Part shown: in pieces, positions 18,677 to 26,281 of the stretch
How the letters are laid out: every line of letters starts with the position of its first letter
How positions within the stretch are numbered: position 1 is the first letter of the stretch
IMG/VR virus record: IMGVR_UViG_3300031722_000052
Span: 1-45,959 of that record
Source: a virus
Length of the DNA: 45,959 bases
Reading direction: 5' to 3' (one strand)
Program-made: the position numbers and the translations under genes
Notes under the pieces: model-generated
Databases searched by the model: none
What the model was told of the DNA's origin: nothing
Seen by the model: only the letters and a program-made list of their open reading frames with translations

Positions 18677-19610
18677 TATTAATCTCCTTGAACCACTGCA
18701 GTACGCAGTTAGGGTTATGCTTGTCTCGACGCATCCATAGAAGCTGAGCCTCAGATATGAATACTCTCTGCCAAGGAACAGTCTCACCAGTCTGCCAATG
18801 CTTGAAGCCTAGAACAGAACCCGTTCTCTCATAGAGGGACTTAACGTATTCAAAAGCGTCTTTGTTAGTTCCGCATCCAGTGAGCAAACTGTACGCCAAG
18901 ACAGGTCCGACTTTTTTACCCTTTGAAAGATTTGGAGGGTATACCATGGGAAGCCCCTGTATATTGTCGGCGGTATCTCCGAATAGCATCTGTGCCCAAA
19001 AGAAACTGTGACCGTACCCTTTGACTTTCTTAGTACTTGTACTTTCGTCAAGTCTAATCTCTCCAAAATCTGTTCCGGTATCGTATACGTCATAGCTATC
19101 CCAATCCATATGCAGACCCGGTACCATCGTAAGGTCTTTATCCTTGCTGATAATGATGCTCAGATCGCGCTCATCCTTAGCAATAGCAGTGTACTGCTCA
19201 CTTGACATACCGTCATCTGCTTCACACTTCTGGTGCATGGTAGCAGCATAATGCTGGCTCATCCATTCCCGTACTAGGTGCAGGTAACGCGGCTTGTCAT
19301 CGGATCGATTTGCTTGATACTCTTTCTGGATAGCAATATTGTATCGATCGCCTTTATCAGAGGAGCCAGGTGTAAGGTGTAGGTATACGCTAGAAGCTCC
19401 TGCCTTTCGACGGAAGTTCTCCACCATGTTCCCACACTTCGATTGCATCTCCTTAAAATCAACTTCTTCGTCCTTCCGCTCGTAACTGCAGATGTATGCA
19501 AGGAAGTCTGCATCGATATGTGCTACCCGCCCCGGCACTTCTTCCGGGTAAAGTACCGGCGGAGCCATAGGCCCCAACCGGCTAGTGTCTATACCATTGA
19601 TAACTGGCAT
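18669..19610 (-). CDS. 5'-3' exonuclease (T7 gp6-like, FEN superfamily)
   Basis: A 313-aa protein (T7 gp6 is 300 aa). Motifs in order: HIDADFLAYI near residue 31, a basic R/Y-rich helical arch, EADDGMS with paired acidic metal ligands, SKDKDLTMVPGLHMDW, and the helix-3-turn-helix GDTADNIQGLP followed by GKKVGPVLAYSLL. It removes RNA primers and degrades host DNA. It lies directly downstream of the SSB-position gene and upstream of endonuclease VII, as in phiKMV. Confidence 0.93.
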   Translation of the reverse strand: MPVINGIDTSRLGPMAPPVLYPEEVPGRVAHIDADFLAYICSYERKDEEVDFKEMQSKCGNMVENFRRKAGASSVYLHLTPGSSDKGDRYNIAIQKEYQANRSDDKPRYLHLVREWMSQHYAATMHQKCEADDGMSSEQYTAIAKDERDLSIIISKDKDLTMVPGLHMDWDSYDVYDTGTDFGEIRLDESTSTKKVKGYGHSFFWAQMLFGDTADNIQGLPMVYPPNLSKGKKVGPVLAYSLLTGCGTNKDAFEYVKSLYERTGSVLGFKHWQTGETVPWQRVFISEAQLLWMRRDKHNPNCVLQWFKEINNG

Positions 19611-20494
19611 TAGCTAAGACCAAGTGCAGCCAGAGCATCAGCGGCAGAGTCTACCGTAGCAGCTACTGTCTCTACCTTAGGCTCAGATGGCAGGACTGCC
19701 GACGTCTGTACAGCAGCTGTGCTCTCGATGGTCTTCACTTCCTCAGTCGGAAGATCAACACCCTGTAGCAGAACATTCAAGGCACTGCCTGGATAGTCAG
19801 TAGCAGACAATAGAAGTTCCTGTGTCTTGTTCTTGCTTTCCTTACCAGTAACTACACCCTTGTCATCCTTAATATCACGTTCGCCATCAATGAACAGACT
19901 GTCCCAGGTATCCTTAGTAGGGTTATCCCACAGAAAAATCTTCAATGGGCTAATAGGTTCAGGTACTGGAAGCTTAGTAGTAGTACCAGCAAGAACGTCT
20001 ACCTGTACCGGCTGCTGTACGTCCCACTTAGTACCATCCCAAATATTAGCATAAACAATCTTGGGGTTCTTCTCATCTGCATTGTGCTTGACAATAACAA
20101 TGAAGCCCTCATTAAGCATCTCTGCCATATGAGTAATATCAGACCGGCCTGCCTGCATGATCTTAAAGAGCTTATAGAACTTAGACTTATCAGACATACT
20201 CAGTGGCATATCAACCTTGATACGATCGGCAATCTTCTTCTTGCCACCACCCTCTACTTCAATCTCTTTAATATTCTTAGGGTGTACAAGTTCAAAGACT
20301 ACTCGTACCTGGGATGCCGATGGCTTATCCTTACCAAGATACTTCTTTACATGCTTACCTAGTTCAATATATTCAATGAACCTAGCGAAGGTAGGTCCAG
20401 CTACTGGTGGTACATATTCAAAGTCTCCCCCGGTCTTTACTTCCGACTGGTCTTGGTTAGCTTTGGCTACAGCGATCAGGTCTTGGATACTCAT
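19610..20494 (-). CDS. Protein in the position of an SSB; probable DNA-replication accessory
   Basis: A 294-aa protein between DNA polymerase and exonuclease. The N-terminal two-thirds are beta-rich with basic patches (ELGKHVKKYLGKDKPSASQVRVVFEL, then GGGKKKIADRIKVDMPLSMSDKSKFYKL); the last 50 residues are Ala/Val/Thr/Glu-rich and flexible. A basic beta domain with a mobile acidic tail resembles phage single-stranded DNA-binding proteins such as T7 gp2.5. There is no recognised signature and the tail lacks the terminal aromatic residue, so the role is an inference. It has its own promoter and a 75-nt leader with a hairpin. Confidence 0.6.
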   Translation of the reverse strand: MSIQDLIAVAKANQDQSEVKTGGDFEYVPPVAGPTFARFIEYIELGKHVKKYLGKDKPSASQVRVVFELVHPKNIKEIEVEGGGKKKIADRIKVDMPLSMSDKSKFYKLFKIMQAGRSDITHMAEMLNEGFIVIVKHNADEKNPKIVYANIWDGTKWDVQQPVQVDVLAGTTTKLPVPEPISPLKIFLWDNPTKDTWDSLFIDGERDIKDDKGVVTGKESKNKTQELLLSATDYPGSALNVLLQGVDLPTEEVKTIESTAAVQTSAVLPSEPKVETVAATVDSAADALAALGLS

Positions 20495-20527
20495 ATTATA
20501 TTCCTTGTGTTAGTTATTATATACTAT

Positions 20528-20552
20528 CTATCTTCGATAGTTGTAACTGATA
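20528..20552 (-). promoter_or_regulatory. Conserved leader element: hairpin plus shared 18-nt sequence, copy 1
   Basis: The minus strand carries TATCAGTTACAACTATCG, identical to 38920-38937, running into a CTATC-GAA-GATAG hairpin. It lies about 20 nt downstream of the promoter core at 20569, so it would be in the 5' leader of the SSB-position mRNA. TTACAA and a TATAAT 19 nt on could also be a weak host promoter. Confidence 0.6.
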
Positions 20553-20568
20553 TCAGGTTATTCAGTTG

Positions 20569-20587
20569 TCCATATAGGACATACTAC
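20569..20587 (-). promoter_or_regulatory. Phage RNA polymerase promoter before the SSB-position gene
   Basis: The minus strand reads GTAGTATGTCCTATATGGA, one of the best matches to the recurrent motif. It overlaps the last bases of the preceding 100-aa gene and lies 75 nt before the next start. Confidence 0.78.
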
Positions 20588-20886
20588 TTCATCTTACTAA
20601 GCTTAATAAGCATCTCTGCTTTCTCAGGAGACATATTATAATCAATATGATGTACCTTAAGTTTAGTATCTGGTTTACCATCTTGATCTTTAGCCCATCG
20701 ACGCTGGCAATCATAGCAGTATTGAGTATACCAGTAACTAGGATCACGATCCCAATCACCGGAGCTACCTTCACATTTGTATACACTAGTCTCATGTGTA
20801 CATTCTGACTGCAGCTGCTTACGGTACTCAGCATTCTGCTTTTCCCGAGCAACAAGATCAATCATAGTCTCTCGTATATCGTTCAT
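20584..20886 (-). CDS. Small protein with a possible zinc-binding cluster
   Basis: A 100-aa protein starting MNDIRETMIDLVAREKQ. Cys/His residues at 29 (C-T-H), 38, 57 and 60 (CYDCQRRW) could bind zinc. It overlaps the DNA polymerase stop by ATGA and ends inside the promoter that follows. No family recognised; a role beside the polymerase is only suggested by position. Confidence 0.68.
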   Translation of the reverse strand: MNDIRETMIDLVAREKQNAEYRKQLQSECTHETSVYKCEGSSGDWDRDPSYWYTQYCYDCQRRWAKDQDGKPDTKLKVHHIDYNMSPEKAEMLIKLSKMK

Positions 20887-23246
20887 GCTGCTAACCTCGC
20901 TTCGTGCCAGTGTTCCATGTCCTGCATATTCATACCTACCTCACCCTCTACAGGGAACGGTACAGTAATGTTCATACCATATCTGGTATTGTAATACTCA
21001 GGGATGCTCTGCATGATCCTAGTCATGTCAGTCATAACTTGATCTACTACACTCTCGTGCATGTCTACCCATACACAGTCATGTACCGTGTTGACTAGGA
21101 ACGCCAGTCCGCCATAGTTATCACATTCCGAGAAGTGTCGGAAGAGCCTACCGAGCATTGCTTGGACGAACTCACCACCGGTACCTTGAACAGGATAATT
21201 TTTGAGTTGGGTAGGAGAGAAAGTCTGGTCAATTCCCTTTTTCTGTAGATAGTCAGGGGCGTTAAAGGTTCGGAACATATAGCGAGTGCCTGTTGGCGCG
21301 GTATAATATCCCTTGCGGAACTGTCTCCACTTGTTCTGGACATCACACATAGCACCGAAGACTTCTGCTGTACTATTAACCGTCTGTTTAACAAGGTCAT
21401 TGAACTTAACAATGCCCGGATAAAGGTTGTCTTCATTCTCTATAAGCTCCTCTACTTCTGCCTTAGGCATACCCGTAGTGATAGCGATCTTAGATGCACC
21501 AGCACCATATGCTCTCTGGAACGAGAAGATTTTACACTTGGTACGTTCCTTCTTACCTGCTGCTCTATCATGATGTGGACCATTAGCCCCGTCTAGCTTA
21601 TCTGTGCACCAAAAGACAGCTTCATCATAAGTCATGTCGAACTTAATCGACACACGCTTACAGTGAAAGTCAATCTTCTCTAGCAAGTCATGGATAAGCT
21701 GAGCATCACCAGACAGGACACCCTGCACCACGATCTCTAGCTGGCTGTAATCGATCTCGCCCATACGGCCCTGTAGACCAAAACGACTAATGAACATCTT
21801 CTTGACTTCGGACTTAGCAAGCTTAGTCTCGTTGTCAATAGCAGCAGTAGGAATATTCTGCATGTTCGGATCGTTAGCACTAAGGCGAGTAGTAACTGTG
21901 CTGGTATGATTAAGCTTGTGATGGATCATATTAATGCCTGGCATAACACAGGTCAACATACCCTTCCACTCGCCCTTGTCATTCTGCACAGCGTAGTAAG
22001 TACCTATCTCTTTGTCCAGAGTGTTCTTACGGTTAAGTGCCCAAAGAAACGGTAGCTGAGTTTCCGCAAGGACTTCATCGAGCGTATCTCCGGAGGTAGA
22101 GTAAATCTTAACTCCTGCTGCATCTGTCTCTTCCTTACTCTCCCATTCTTTCTTACCCTTAGTATAGCCGGGCAGAACAAACAGGCGATCCTGCCACTTG
22201 ACCTTAAGCTCACCCTTAACAGTAACAGACTTGAACTTACCTAAGCCCTTACTCTTACCGGAAAGAAAACGATCTTGCACTTCTTTGCCAAGGATGCCTT
22301 CTTTATAGTACATGGTTCCGTAGGTAGGACTTTCCACCCTCCCAAGTGTCGCTGGATTAGTAGCAACTCCTTTGAACTTAGGCCAACGTTCCTCTGCATT
22401 AAGTCTCGCTAGCTCCCCTGTTGCCTCGTCTAAGTAGGTGTCCCTCACCTTGTATTTGATTGTCCCGCCAAATATTAGGGCTGACACTTGAGGACGACTG
22501 TTCCAATTGAACTCCCACGGTATCTCTGGAATGTACTGGTTGAGCAATGATGTCTGCTTCCGCAAATCTTCCATTAAGACCTGCAGGCGCCTTCCTGCCT
22601 CGACTACGTCGATTTTCAGCCCATTGAACTCCATTTCCGTCGTACACAGCAACCCGTCCATTCGGTCCTGTACCATCTTCAACTGTCCCTGGGCCACTAC
22701 CTTCTTGATCTGCCCCAGGAATATCTTCTCCGTGTTCCCGATGTCTCCAGAGTTTCTCAGTTCGGCGTGTGTTCCCAACAGGTAGTCGGCTAGTAGACTC
22801 TCCGGTATCTCCGAGGTCTTTATCCCCTGTTCCCATAGTAGCTTTACCTCATCTAGTTTGACTCGTCCGCCGTAACTCTCAGCGATCTGGTCCATTGACA
22901 CCATCTGCACGGACTGTTCGGCACCGTATATGAGATACTCAGCGTACTGGCAACACCATATCTTACCGCCGCGCTTGAAGAACCTACGTAGGTCTCTGTT
23001 ACCTTGTGCCAGCTCGTACAATAGATCGAACTTAATGTTGAGACCAACAAGCATATCAACATCGTCAGGGATATGAAGGTAGCTGCTGCGATCGTGTTTC
23101 GGATGATACGTAGCGTAACCACACTTGTCTCCCTGTACTTTCCAACCACGCATGACTACCCAATTACGGGTATCGAATGGGTTTGCCTTTCGCTTAAAGC
23201 TGGTATGTGTCTCAGTCTCCAAGTCGAAGACCATGTACTTACCCAT
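20883..23246 (-). CDS. Family A DNA polymerase with 3'-5' exonuclease (T7 gp5-like)
   Basis: A 787-aa protein. The exonuclease domain has DLETE (Asp8, Glu10) and GLNIKFDLLYE (Asp74). The polymerase domain has RLSANDPNMQNIP, motif A DYSQLE (Asp499), motif B RTKCKIFSFQRAYG (568-581) and motif C VHDCVW (His722-Asp723). In motif C the usual Glu of HDE is Cys, while the essential Asp is present. It is longer than T7 gp5 (704 aa), with an extra segment around residues 320-400 (Lys/Gly-rich, then acidic). The start lies 10 nt after the nucleotidyltransferase-like gene. It replicates the phage genome with the helicase and primase encoded upstream. Confidence 0.96.
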   Translation of the reverse strand: MGKYMVFDLETETHTSFKRKANPFDTRNWVVMRGWKVQGDKCGYATYHPKHDRSSYLHIPDDVDMLVGLNIKFDLLYELAQGNRDLRRFFKRGGKIWCCQYAEYLIYGAEQSVQMVSMDQIAESYGGRVKLDEVKLLWEQGIKTSEIPESLLADYLLGTHAELRNSGDIGNTEKIFLGQIKKVVAQGQLKMVQDRMDGLLCTTEMEFNGLKIDVVEAGRRLQVLMEDLRKQTSLLNQYIPEIPWEFNWNSRPQVSALIFGGTIKYKVRDTYLDEATGELARLNAEERWPKFKGVATNPATLGRVESPTYGTMYYKEGILGKEVQDRFLSGKSKGLGKFKSVTVKGELKVKWQDRLFVLPGYTKGKKEWESKEETDAAGVKIYSTSGDTLDEVLAETQLPFLWALNRKNTLDKEIGTYYAVQNDKGEWKGMLTCVMPGINMIHHKLNHTSTVTTRLSANDPNMQNIPTAAIDNETKLAKSEVKKMFISRFGLQGRMGEIDYSQLEIVVQGVLSGDAQLIHDLLEKIDFHCKRVSIKFDMTYDEAVFWCTDKLDGANGPHHDRAAGKKERTKCKIFSFQRAYGAGASKIAITTGMPKAEVEELIENEDNLYPGIVKFNDLVKQTVNSTAEVFGAMCDVQNKWRQFRKGYYTAPTGTRYMFRTFNAPDYLQKKGIDQTFSPTQLKNYPVQGTGGEFVQAMLGRLFRHFSECDNYGGLAFLVNTVHDCVWVDMHESVVDQVMTDMTRIMQSIPEYYNTRYGMNITVPFPVEGEVGMNMQDMEHWHEARLAA

Positions 23247-23255
23247 GATAACTCC

Positions 23256-23666
23256 TTAATAGACTACAGCATTATCGCCTCTAGTCCTGCCTTCCGTGAT
23301 GAATTGGAATAGAAGCATACGCTGGTTCTTTTCCCTAAGGTTCATCATAGCTGCAAGCTGAGTTGCCTTAACCCATCTATCAAAGGCTTGATTATCAGCA
23401 ACGGCGATAACATTAATACGGCCTTTGCGATAGCAGGCCTTGATCTCTTGGTTGGGGTACTCTCCATGAGGAGAGATTTCATAAAAGTTTTCTTGAAGCT
23501 TAGCTGACAGAGCACCGTTATATATAATAACAATGTCTAGGTCAGTATCAGTAACTGGAGGAGTACAAATAATTGCACTCCCTGTCGGCATATACTTAGG
23601 TGTATCTGCATACTTGTATACAAGATTGATAACTTCTTGCATCTCAATCATAATGTTAAGCGACAT
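23256..23666 (-). CDS. Nucleotidyltransferase-fold protein
   Basis: A 136-aa protein, started at MSLNIMIEMQ (23666) after AAAGGG; an upstream start would lie deep inside the ligase gene. Residues 28-48 read TGS, then DTDLDIVII: the hG[GS]...DxD signature of the DNA polymerase beta/MNT nucleotidyltransferase superfamily (Asp42, Asp44). A basic helical second half follows. phiKMV-like phages often carry a putative nucleotidyltransferase near ligase and polymerase. The substrate is unknown; nucleotide transfer to RNA, protein or small molecule are all possible. Confidence 0.72.
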   Translation of the reverse strand: MSLNIMIEMQEVINLVYKYADTPKYMPTGSAIICTPPVTDTDLDIVIIYNGALSAKLQENFYEISPHGEYPNQEIKACYRKGRINVIAVADNQAFDRWVKATQLAAMMNLREKNQRMLLFQFITEGRTRGDNAVVY

Positions 23667-24573
23667 CTGCTTCCCTTTTCTCTGGCCTGAACCTAATGAA
23701 TGTAGGTTGGCGAAGTGCATCATAAGTATCATCTCTCATATACCTAATCTCTGCAATGGTTGGTTTATACTTGTTAGCTACTGCTGCATTCCATAGAGCC
23801 TTACGCTGAGGGTGCGTCAATGCTCCGGGACCGATACCAATGATACTGGTAACCGCCTTACCTTTAACCATGCGAGTGAACTCAGCATTGAGCCTACCTA
23901 CCATACCAAGACCAGCACCAGTTTTGAGGCTGATAGCCTCCTCGAAGCCAATGATCTTAAGATCAATAGTGGGTACAGGTTTGATACGCTGTGTACCCCA
24001 GCAGCGTTTACCAGGTTGGAATGTCTTATCCAGACTATGCACCACTACACCCTCAGCATCTGGCTTAGCCTGCATAATCATATCAAAGGCAGCTAATGCA
24101 GAACGCTCATCATAGCAGATCACGCCGGGGATGGCTCGAATAGGAAGGTCGCTGAGCGATTTCCCTAGCTGTCGGGATAGATTATCAAGGGACACAACGA
24201 AAGTCGCTCGACGGGCCTCGTAGGTCAGCGCAGGGGCATCCCGTTGATCGAAGTCGAAGACGTTTAGCACTAGCTTCGCGGACTTAGCATCATATTTCTG
24301 TTGGCGCACAAGCCCATTGATAGTCTTAAAGGGTAGACCCTGGATATATAGCTCACCGATGATAGACCCACCATCATGAAGCATATGCTTGGCGTACTCA
24401 ATGATATGCGGGATACTGACGATTGCTTCATTCTGTCTGCTCCAAGCAAGGACATGTGAGCCGATACGCCTAATGCGCACCGGAACACCGTCTAGCTTCT
24501 CTTGTACCATAGCGGGCCAAGGCATCTTGCTTGGCTCCCAATTCTTTAGAAGCTCAATACTCTCATCTGTCAT
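23656..24573 (-). CDS. ATP-dependent DNA ligase
   Basis: A 305-aa protein with motif I EKLDGVPVRIR (AMP-accepting Lys26), motif III SIIGELYI, motif IV DAEGVVVH and motif V TQRIKPVPTIDLKIIG, then an OB-fold-like C-terminal domain. It seals nicks after primer removal. The start has AGGA 6 nt upstream. The size is below T7 gp1.3 (359 aa) but complete. It overlaps genes on both sides by about 10 nt. Confidence 0.95.
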   Translation of the reverse strand: MTDESIELLKNWEPSKMPWPAMVQEKLDGVPVRIRRIGSHVLAWSRQNEAIVSIPHIIEYAKHMLHDGGSIIGELYIQGLPFKTINGLVRQQKYDAKSAKLVLNVFDFDQRDAPALTYEARRATFVVSLDNLSRQLGKSLSDLPIRAIPGVICYDERSALAAFDMIMQAKPDAEGVVVHSLDKTFQPGKRCWGTQRIKPVPTIDLKIIGFEEAISLKTGAGLGMVGRLNAEFTRMVKGKAVTSIIGIGPGALTHPQRKALWNAAVANKYKPTIAEIRYMRDDTYDALRQPTFIRFRPEKREADVA

Positions 24574-24748
24574 TATTAATCCTAGTCAGAACGTCATCGA
24601 AGCGTCCCTCAATGTACAGTGTATTGTTATCTACCTGTACCTGTACCTGTACCTTACCGTACTTAGTAACTCGAAGTGCTGTTACTTTAGCAGGATCAAA
24701 AGCTACGGGTTCACCATAGCTATTTTGGAACTCGATAAGTTTGCTCAT
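24563..24748 (-). CDS. Small beta-rich protein with a hexanucleotide repeat
   Basis: A 61-aa ORF starting MSKLIEFQNSYGEPVAFDP. The pattern (short strands, then RVTKYGKVQVQVQVDNNTLYIEGRFDDVL) resembles small FlbD-like or sensor proteins, but only in general shape. Four near-perfect copies of a hexamer (TACAGG on the coding strand) encode the Val-Gln run and could slip. ATGA overlap with the gene upstream and a 10-nt overlap with the ligase gene. Confidence 0.62.
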   Translation of the reverse strand: MSKLIEFQNSYGEPVAFDPAKVTALRVTKYGKVQVQVQVDNNTLYIEGRFDDVLTRINNDR

Positions 24749-25122
24749 ACAGGTGCTCGATCCATAAAGAAATCTTCCAGTGTAGGATACCTAGAGACTT
24801 GAGTAGAGTGAGTAAAGACATTTTCATAGTCGCCTATAACGATGACCGGAATACCCTTACCTAGCGCATATCCCATCTCTACAAACCTACCTCCTCCCGG
24901 CTGAGGCTCACCACGAGGATGAGTAAAGATAAAGAGTACATCAGCCCGTCCTACATCAGCCAAGTCCATAGTAGCGATCTGCCTACGGCTCTTACCTTCT
25001 TCACTGTTCTGCGTCCAAGTAGCTGTGCATTCCCATCCAAGCTTCTTATCGATAAGCTTAGAAATCTTAGCCATCTCTTTAAGACGGCTGAACTTAGCAG
25101 CTAGGTAATACTTATAAGCCAT
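24745..25122 (-). CDS. Nucleoside 2-deoxyribosyltransferase-fold protein 1
   Basis: A 125-aa protein with YYLAAKFSRLKEM at the N-terminus, DLADVGRADVLFIFTHP in the middle, and GGGRFVEMGYALGKGIPVIVIGD at residues about 75-98. The latter is the deoxyribosyltransferase/YtoQ-type motif with the catalytic Glu in the (V/A)E-x-GYA context. Family members exchange or remove bases on deoxyribosides or related molecules. It lies in a coupled cassette with a second protein of the same fold and a DUF5664 protein. The substrate cannot be read from the sequence. Confidence 0.78.
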   Translation of the reverse strand: MAYKYYLAAKFSRLKEMAKISKLIDKKLGWECTATWTQNSEEGKSRRQIATMDLADVGRADVLFIFTHPRGEPQPGGGRFVEMGYALGKGIPVIVIGDYENVFTHSTQVSRYPTLEDFFMDRAPV

Positions 25123-25856
25123 TACTCTGCATCCTCTCGGTCTGGATTAGGCGCTGCTACAATAAGACCACCAGCAAGCCATGGTGCCTTGTAAGTAAGT
25201 GTTGAAGTAACTTCTTTAAGTACTCCTTCTGGCATACTTGGCCAAGGATATTGTCTAGCTTTTTCTGCAGCATCTGCAGGAATTATTTGTCCGCCTTGAA
25301 TACTTTCCATAGCTGGAAATAGTTTAGGGCGATCATCTTTAACTTCTGCCGGGAATACCTTCTTAGCCTTGATCTCTTCCCGGACTACTTGCATATCCCT
25401 AAGCTTGGCTACCATAGCCTCAGCTTGATGCAGCAGGTCACACTCTACGGGAGAAATGCTGCGGTTATCTAAAAGCGTACCATGTACCTTAGCATCTATA
25501 AGAATAGCACAGCAGGCCATTACAGCGCCGAGGTTCTGCACAGTAGTGTCCCGAGCTAGCTCTTCACCATGGCTATACAACTGCAGGTGCCGCATAGCAG
25601 CATCTACATAGGTCATAGCTTCTACTGGATCATGCCGCCAGTTAACTTCCCCGTACTTAAGGCAACCATCCCATTGAGCTTCAAACTGCGCCAATTGTCC
25701 GGATAGTGGTACTAGCGAAAGTCTAGGCTTACGATCCCCAAAGATTTTTTTCGGGTTTGGAGGATTTTGAGTTTTAACAGGAGGACTTACATACCGCTCA
25801 TGATCTGCCTTAAGTTCAGCGATAGCTTCTTTTATAGTTCTATTAACGTCACCCAT
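25122..25856 (-). CDS. DUF5664 / MazZ-like dATP/dGTP diphosphohydrolase-family protein
   Basis: A 244-aa protein. Residues about 40-125 carry the DUF5664 pattern: DRKPRLSLVPLSGQ, KYGEVNWR, MTYVDAAMRHLQLY, then Asp103 and the helix NLGAVMACCAILIDA. Characterised members (MazZ) hydrolyse dGTP or dATP in phages with 2-aminoadenine DNA, but the family also occurs in phages without that pathway; no PurZ or DatZ is visible here. The C-terminal 100 residues look like an unrelated extension (PAMESIQGGQIIPADAAEKARQYPWP). Both ends overlap the two deoxyribosyltransferase-fold genes. Confidence 0.72.
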   Translation of the reverse strand: MGDVNRTIKEAIAELKADHERYVSPPVKTQNPPNPKKIFGDRKPRLSLVPLSGQLAQFEAQWDGCLKYGEVNWRHDPVEAMTYVDAAMRHLQLYSHGEELARDTTVQNLGAVMACCAILIDAKVHGTLLDNRSISPVECDLLHQAEAMVAKLRDMQVVREEIKAKKVFPAEVKDDRPKLFPAMESIQGGQIIPADAAEKARQYPWPSMPEGVLKEVTSTLTYKAPWLAGGLIVAAPNPDREDAE

Positions 25857-26281
25857 CAGATATGCCTTTCCAGAGTTGCGATCATATTATCAGGATACAT
25901 AACAGCATCAGCGAAGCGGTACATAACGTCCCATCTATCATGCTCAGCATCTAGCAGGATAAAGGTCTTCTTACCTTTACCTGCCATATATCCTAATTCG
26001 AGGTGCCCTGACTTGCCTGCTGGTAACACCAAAATAGCAGCTGCTGCTCCGTCAAGGTGAGATTGGTCAAATCTATGCACGTTCTTTGCAGCTTCGCCCT
26101 GTAGAGCTTCAATGTAGCCTCGACCACGTGCTTGTTCATAAGATTTCCAGTAATCGTCAGCTTCTGGGCCAGCGGCATACCAGTCGTCAAATACTTGGTA
26201 ATCATGCTGCCGAAGTAGTGATGCTGTTGCCGGGATAGCACCATTTCGCAAACTCCCAATTAGGTAGATATAACCATTCAT
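25856..26281 (-). CDS. Nucleoside 2-deoxyribosyltransferase-fold protein 2
   Basis: A 141-aa protein; I start at ATG 26281 (GGAG 6 nt upstream, overlapping the preceding TGA) and not at GTG 26293. It opens GYIYLIGSLRNG, has FDQSHLDGAAAAILVLPAG and HLELGYMAGKGKKTFILLD, which match the fold and catalytic-Glu region of the deoxyribosyltransferase superfamily. It is clearly distinct from protein 1 in sequence. The same neighbourhood and fold suggest the two act in one pathway or recognise two related substrates. Confidence 0.75.
   Translation of the reverse strand: MNGYIYLIGSLRNGAIPATASLLRQHDYQVFDDWYAAGPEADDYWKSYEQARGRGYIEALQGEAAKNVHRFDQSHLDGAAAAILVLPAGKSGHLELGYMAGKGKKTFILLDAEHDRWDVMYRFADAVMYPDNMIATLERHI

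Noticed and set aside
22399-22836. 145-aa minus-strand ORF within the DNA polymerase gene
   Set aside because: Lies in another frame of a clear polymerase gene, Gly/Arg-rich, no ribosome site.
25122-25856. Evidence that the genome contains 2-aminoadenine (Z-DNA pathway)
   Set aside because: The DUF5664/MazZ-like protein alone is not enough: no PurZ or DatZ is present in this complete genome map.
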